A stretch of DNA of 8,507 nucleotides from Balneolales bacterium (GTDB lineage Bacteria > Bacteroidota > Rhodothermia > Balneolales > Natronogracilivirgulaceae). The translations under genes were made by a program, and so were the position numbers. The number at the start of each line of letters is the position of its first letter. Positions within the stretch are counted from its first letter, which is position 1. Positions 6,812 through 8,507 of the stretch are shown piece by piece. Location: NCBI GenBank assembly GCA_007116685.1, contig SKIC01000136.1:1-8507 (forward strand). Reading direction: 5' to 3'. Below the pieces are notes generated by a model. It saw nothing but the letters and a program-made list of their open reading frames with translations. It ran no database searches and had not been told where the DNA came from.

Positions 6812-6818
6812 TAATATT

Positions 6819-8405
6819 ATGGAATTCAATTTTTTAGGCATAGGCATTCTTACCTGGATACTGTTTCTTCCGATTATTGGAATGATCATCGTATTACTGA
6901 TACCCGGTAAATTTGAACAAGCCATTCGCTATACAGCACTCGGCATCACCGGACTCCTTGTCTTATTAGCAGGTGTTTTGTTTCGTTCTTTTGACCGTAG
7001 CTTAACGGGTATCAACGATGTAGAAAGTTTTCAGTTTGTAGAGAAATTTCGCTGGATTACCGTTGAATCCGTCCCTTGGTTTGGGCGAATAGAAATCAAT
7101 TATTTCCTGGGAATCGATGGGCTTAGCATTTTGATGGTACTCCTTACAGCCCTCATTGCTTTTATAGGGGCAATTTCTTCGTTCTCCATCACAAAGCAAG
7201 TAAAAGGATATTTTGCCCTCTACCTTTTACTCATCACCGGTATGCTGGGTGTTTTCCTGGCACTGGATTTCTTTCTGTTTTTCATTTTCTGGGAAGTTAT
7301 GCTACTCCCTATGTATTTCCTGATAGGGATTTGGGGTGGACCAAGAAGAGAATATGCCGCCATTAAATTCTTCATCTACACTTTTGTTGGCGGTATCCTG
7401 ATGATGCTGGTGATGTTGGCCTTGTATTTCAGTGTAGCCGTGCCTGATTCCGATGGCGAAACCATGGTGCATACATTCAATATCCTGCACATGATGAATC
7501 CAGCCTATTATGTTGAAGGCTCGCTTCTCTACGGTTACGATACCACCTGGCGCTACATCGCATGGATGGCTTTATTTATCAATTTTGCTATTAAGATACC
7601 GCTCTTCCCTTTCCACACCTGGCTTCCTGATGCCCACGTAGAAGCACCAACCCCTATCAGTGTAATTTTGGCCGGTGTATTACTGAAGCTCGGCACCTAC
7701 GGTTTACTCCGAATCAGTTTCCCGATTTTCCCCGATGCTACCATGTATTTCATGTACTTCATGGCAGTACTTGGAATGATTAGCATTATTTACGGTGCCT
7801 TCTGTGCCCTCGCTCAAGACGATTTCAAAAAACTGATAGCCTACTCCTCTATTAGTCACATGGGTATAGTTGTACTTGGGATTGCGGCACTCAATACTCA
7901 GGGAATGATTGGCGGAGTCCTCCAAATGTTTAACCACGGTATCATTACCGCAGTTTTATTCCTTGCTGTTGGAGTAGTTTATGACAGAACCGGAAAACGT
8001 GGCTTATACGATTTCGGAGGGCTCGCATCACAAATGCCAAAATATACCGCTATTGCAATGATAGGAATGTTTGCGGCTCTTGGTCTGCCTGGATTAAATG
8101 GATTTGTGAGCGAATTGTTCTCCTTCCTCGGTGCTTTTGAGGCATACAGAACTATCGCCATCATATCCGTTTTCGGAATCATAATTACAGCGGCTTACAT
8201 ACTTTGGACTGTGCAGCGAGTTTTCCTTGGGAATGTACCCGAGCATTTAAAAACCATGGCGGACCTCACAGTACGTGAAATCATCTGCTTCGTCCCGCTG
8301 ATTATCCTCATCATTTTCCTGGGAGTATATCCATCACCGGCAATAGAACTCATGAATACATCACTGAGTTTTCTCACAGAATTGATCACAGTCAGACCCT
8401 ATTGA
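6819..8405 (+). CDS. nuoM: NADH-quinone oxidoreductase subunit M (ND4 family)
   Basis: NuoM is the middle antiporter-like proton pump, related to MrpD. The protein is 528 residues, a usual size, and is membrane-spanning throughout. Channel residues match the family: Glu159 in IFWEVMLLPMYFLIGIWGG (156-174), Lys259 in AIKIPLFPFHTWLPDAHVEA (257-276), Lys290 in LLKLGTYGLLR (288-298), the broken-helix region DDFKKLIAYSSISHMGIVVL (334-353), and Glu432 in GFVSELFSFLGAF (428-440), the counterpart of E. coli Glu407. The N-terminal 60-90 region and the loop around 207-245 are the least conserved parts. The start is supported by AAAGG seven bases upstream. The gene lies between nuoL and the probable nuoN, in the standard order. 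Confidence 0.97.
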   Translation: MEFNFLGIGILTWILFLPIIGMIIVLLIPGKFEQAIRYTALGITGLLVLLAGVLFRSFDRSLTGINDVESFQFVEKFRWITVESVPWFGRIEINYFLGIDGLSILMVLLTALIAFIGAISSFSITKQVKGYFALYLLLITGMLGVFLALDFFLFFIFWEVMLLPMYFLIGIWGGPRREYAAIKFFIYTFVGGILMMLVMLALYFSVAVPDSDGETMVHTFNILHMMNPAYYVEGSLLYGYDTTWRYIAWMALFINFAIKIPLFPFHTWLPDAHVEAPTPISVILAGVLLKLGTYGLLRISFPIFPDATMYFMYFMAVLGMISIIYGAFCALAQDDFKKLIAYSSISHMGIVVLGIAALNTQGMIGGVLQMFNHGIITAVLFLAVGVVYDRTGKRGLYDFGGLASQMPKYTAIAMIGMFAALGLPGLNGFVSELFSFLGAFEAYRTIAIISVFGIIITAAYILWTVQRVFLGNVPEHLKTMADLTVREIICFVPLIILIIFLGVYPSPAIELMNTSLSFLTELITVRPY

Positions 8406-8406
8406 T

Positions 8407-8478
8407 ATGAACAGCATTGCAACAAGCATACTATCAATTGGCATCCATTCTCCAGCAAAAGGGTATTCTTATGGCTGA
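8407..8478 (+). other. 23-codon ORF bridging the nuoM-nuoN gap (doubtful gene)
   Basis: An ATG one base after the nuoM stop opens a 23-codon frame (starting MNSIATSILS) that stops at TGA 8476-8478, just inside the presumed nuoN start. I recognise no family. Its position mirrors the small frame between nuoD and nuoH. It may be chance, or a coupling leader. Confidence 0.15.
8458..8463 (+). promoter_or_regulatory. Ribosome-binding site of the probable nuoN
   Basis: AAAGGG seven bases before ATG 8471 supports that codon as the start of the next gene. Confidence 0.6.
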
Positions 8479-8507
8479 GCATATTTTATTTAGTATATCG
8501 CATATCA
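8471..8507 (+). CDS. nuoN: Probable NADH-quinone oxidoreductase subunit N, N-terminal fragment (cut by window end)
   Basis: Only 12 codons are inside the window, MAEHILFSISHI, too few to identify a family by sequence. The call rests on the invariant nuoL-nuoM-nuoN order and on a well-placed AAAGGG upstream. The peptide is compatible with the short, partly hydrophobic N-terminus of NuoN, the third antiporter-like subunit. The same frame is open upstream to 8411 with TTG codons at 8417 and 8438, so an earlier start is possible but less likely. Confidence 0.6.
   Translation, partial: MAEHILFSISHI

Noticed and set aside
8407..8478. nuoN beginning at ATG 8407 with a later frameshift
   Set aside because: The frame closes after 23 codons, while ATG 8471 has a well-placed AAAGGG and stays open to the window end. 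A frameshift cannot be judged with so little of nuoN visible.

Overview
The window is one continuous, single-strand stretch of a respiratory complex I (NADH:quinone oxidoreductase-type, nuo) operon. In order it carries the 3' tip of nuoB, then nuoC, nuoD, nuoH, nuoI, nuoJ, nuoK, nuoL and nuoM complete, and the first codons of a probable nuoN. All genes lie on the + strand with gaps of 2 to 66 bases. I see no internal terminator, RNA gene, mobile element or CRISPR array, and no gene-free stretch longer than about 66 bases.

Two points of architecture stand out. First, nuoH follows nuoD directly, so nuoE, nuoF and nuoG (the NADH-oxidising N-module) are not at their usual place. This is the 'NuoABCD-HIJKLMN' layout known from several 11-subunit complexes, for example in green sulfur bacteria and some Bacteroidota. 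nuoC and nuoD are separate genes, unlike the fused nuoCD of E. coli. Second, NuoI is about twice its usual length: a normal two-[4Fe-4S] ferredoxin-like core is followed by a long, lysine-rich, low-complexity tail built of about nine 14-residue repeats of the type PKTVPGAK-S/T-I/V-PGAK.

The organism is a bacterium with visibly moderate to low G+C. The layout, together with details such as GYLHRCFEK in NuoD, suggests the Bacteroidota/Chlorobiota (FCB) group. This is an inference from remembered family patterns, not a placement. Shine-Dalgarno-like sites are clear before nuoJ, nuoK, nuoM and nuoN and absent before nuoD and nuoI.

Functionally, NuoB, NuoC, NuoD and NuoI form the peripheral Q-module that passes electrons through iron-sulfur clusters to quinone at the NuoD/NuoB/NuoH interface. 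NuoH, J, K, L, M and N form the membrane arm that couples this to proton translocation. The expected quinone-site, iron-sulfur and proton-channel residues are all visible, so the complex should be functional. What feeds it electrons cannot be told from this window: separate nuoEFG genes elsewhere, a ferredoxin, or another donor.

The rest of the window is ordinary core metabolism. The items worth a second look are the NuoI tail, a duplicated motif in the NuoL lateral-helix region, and mini-ORFs bridging several gene junctions.
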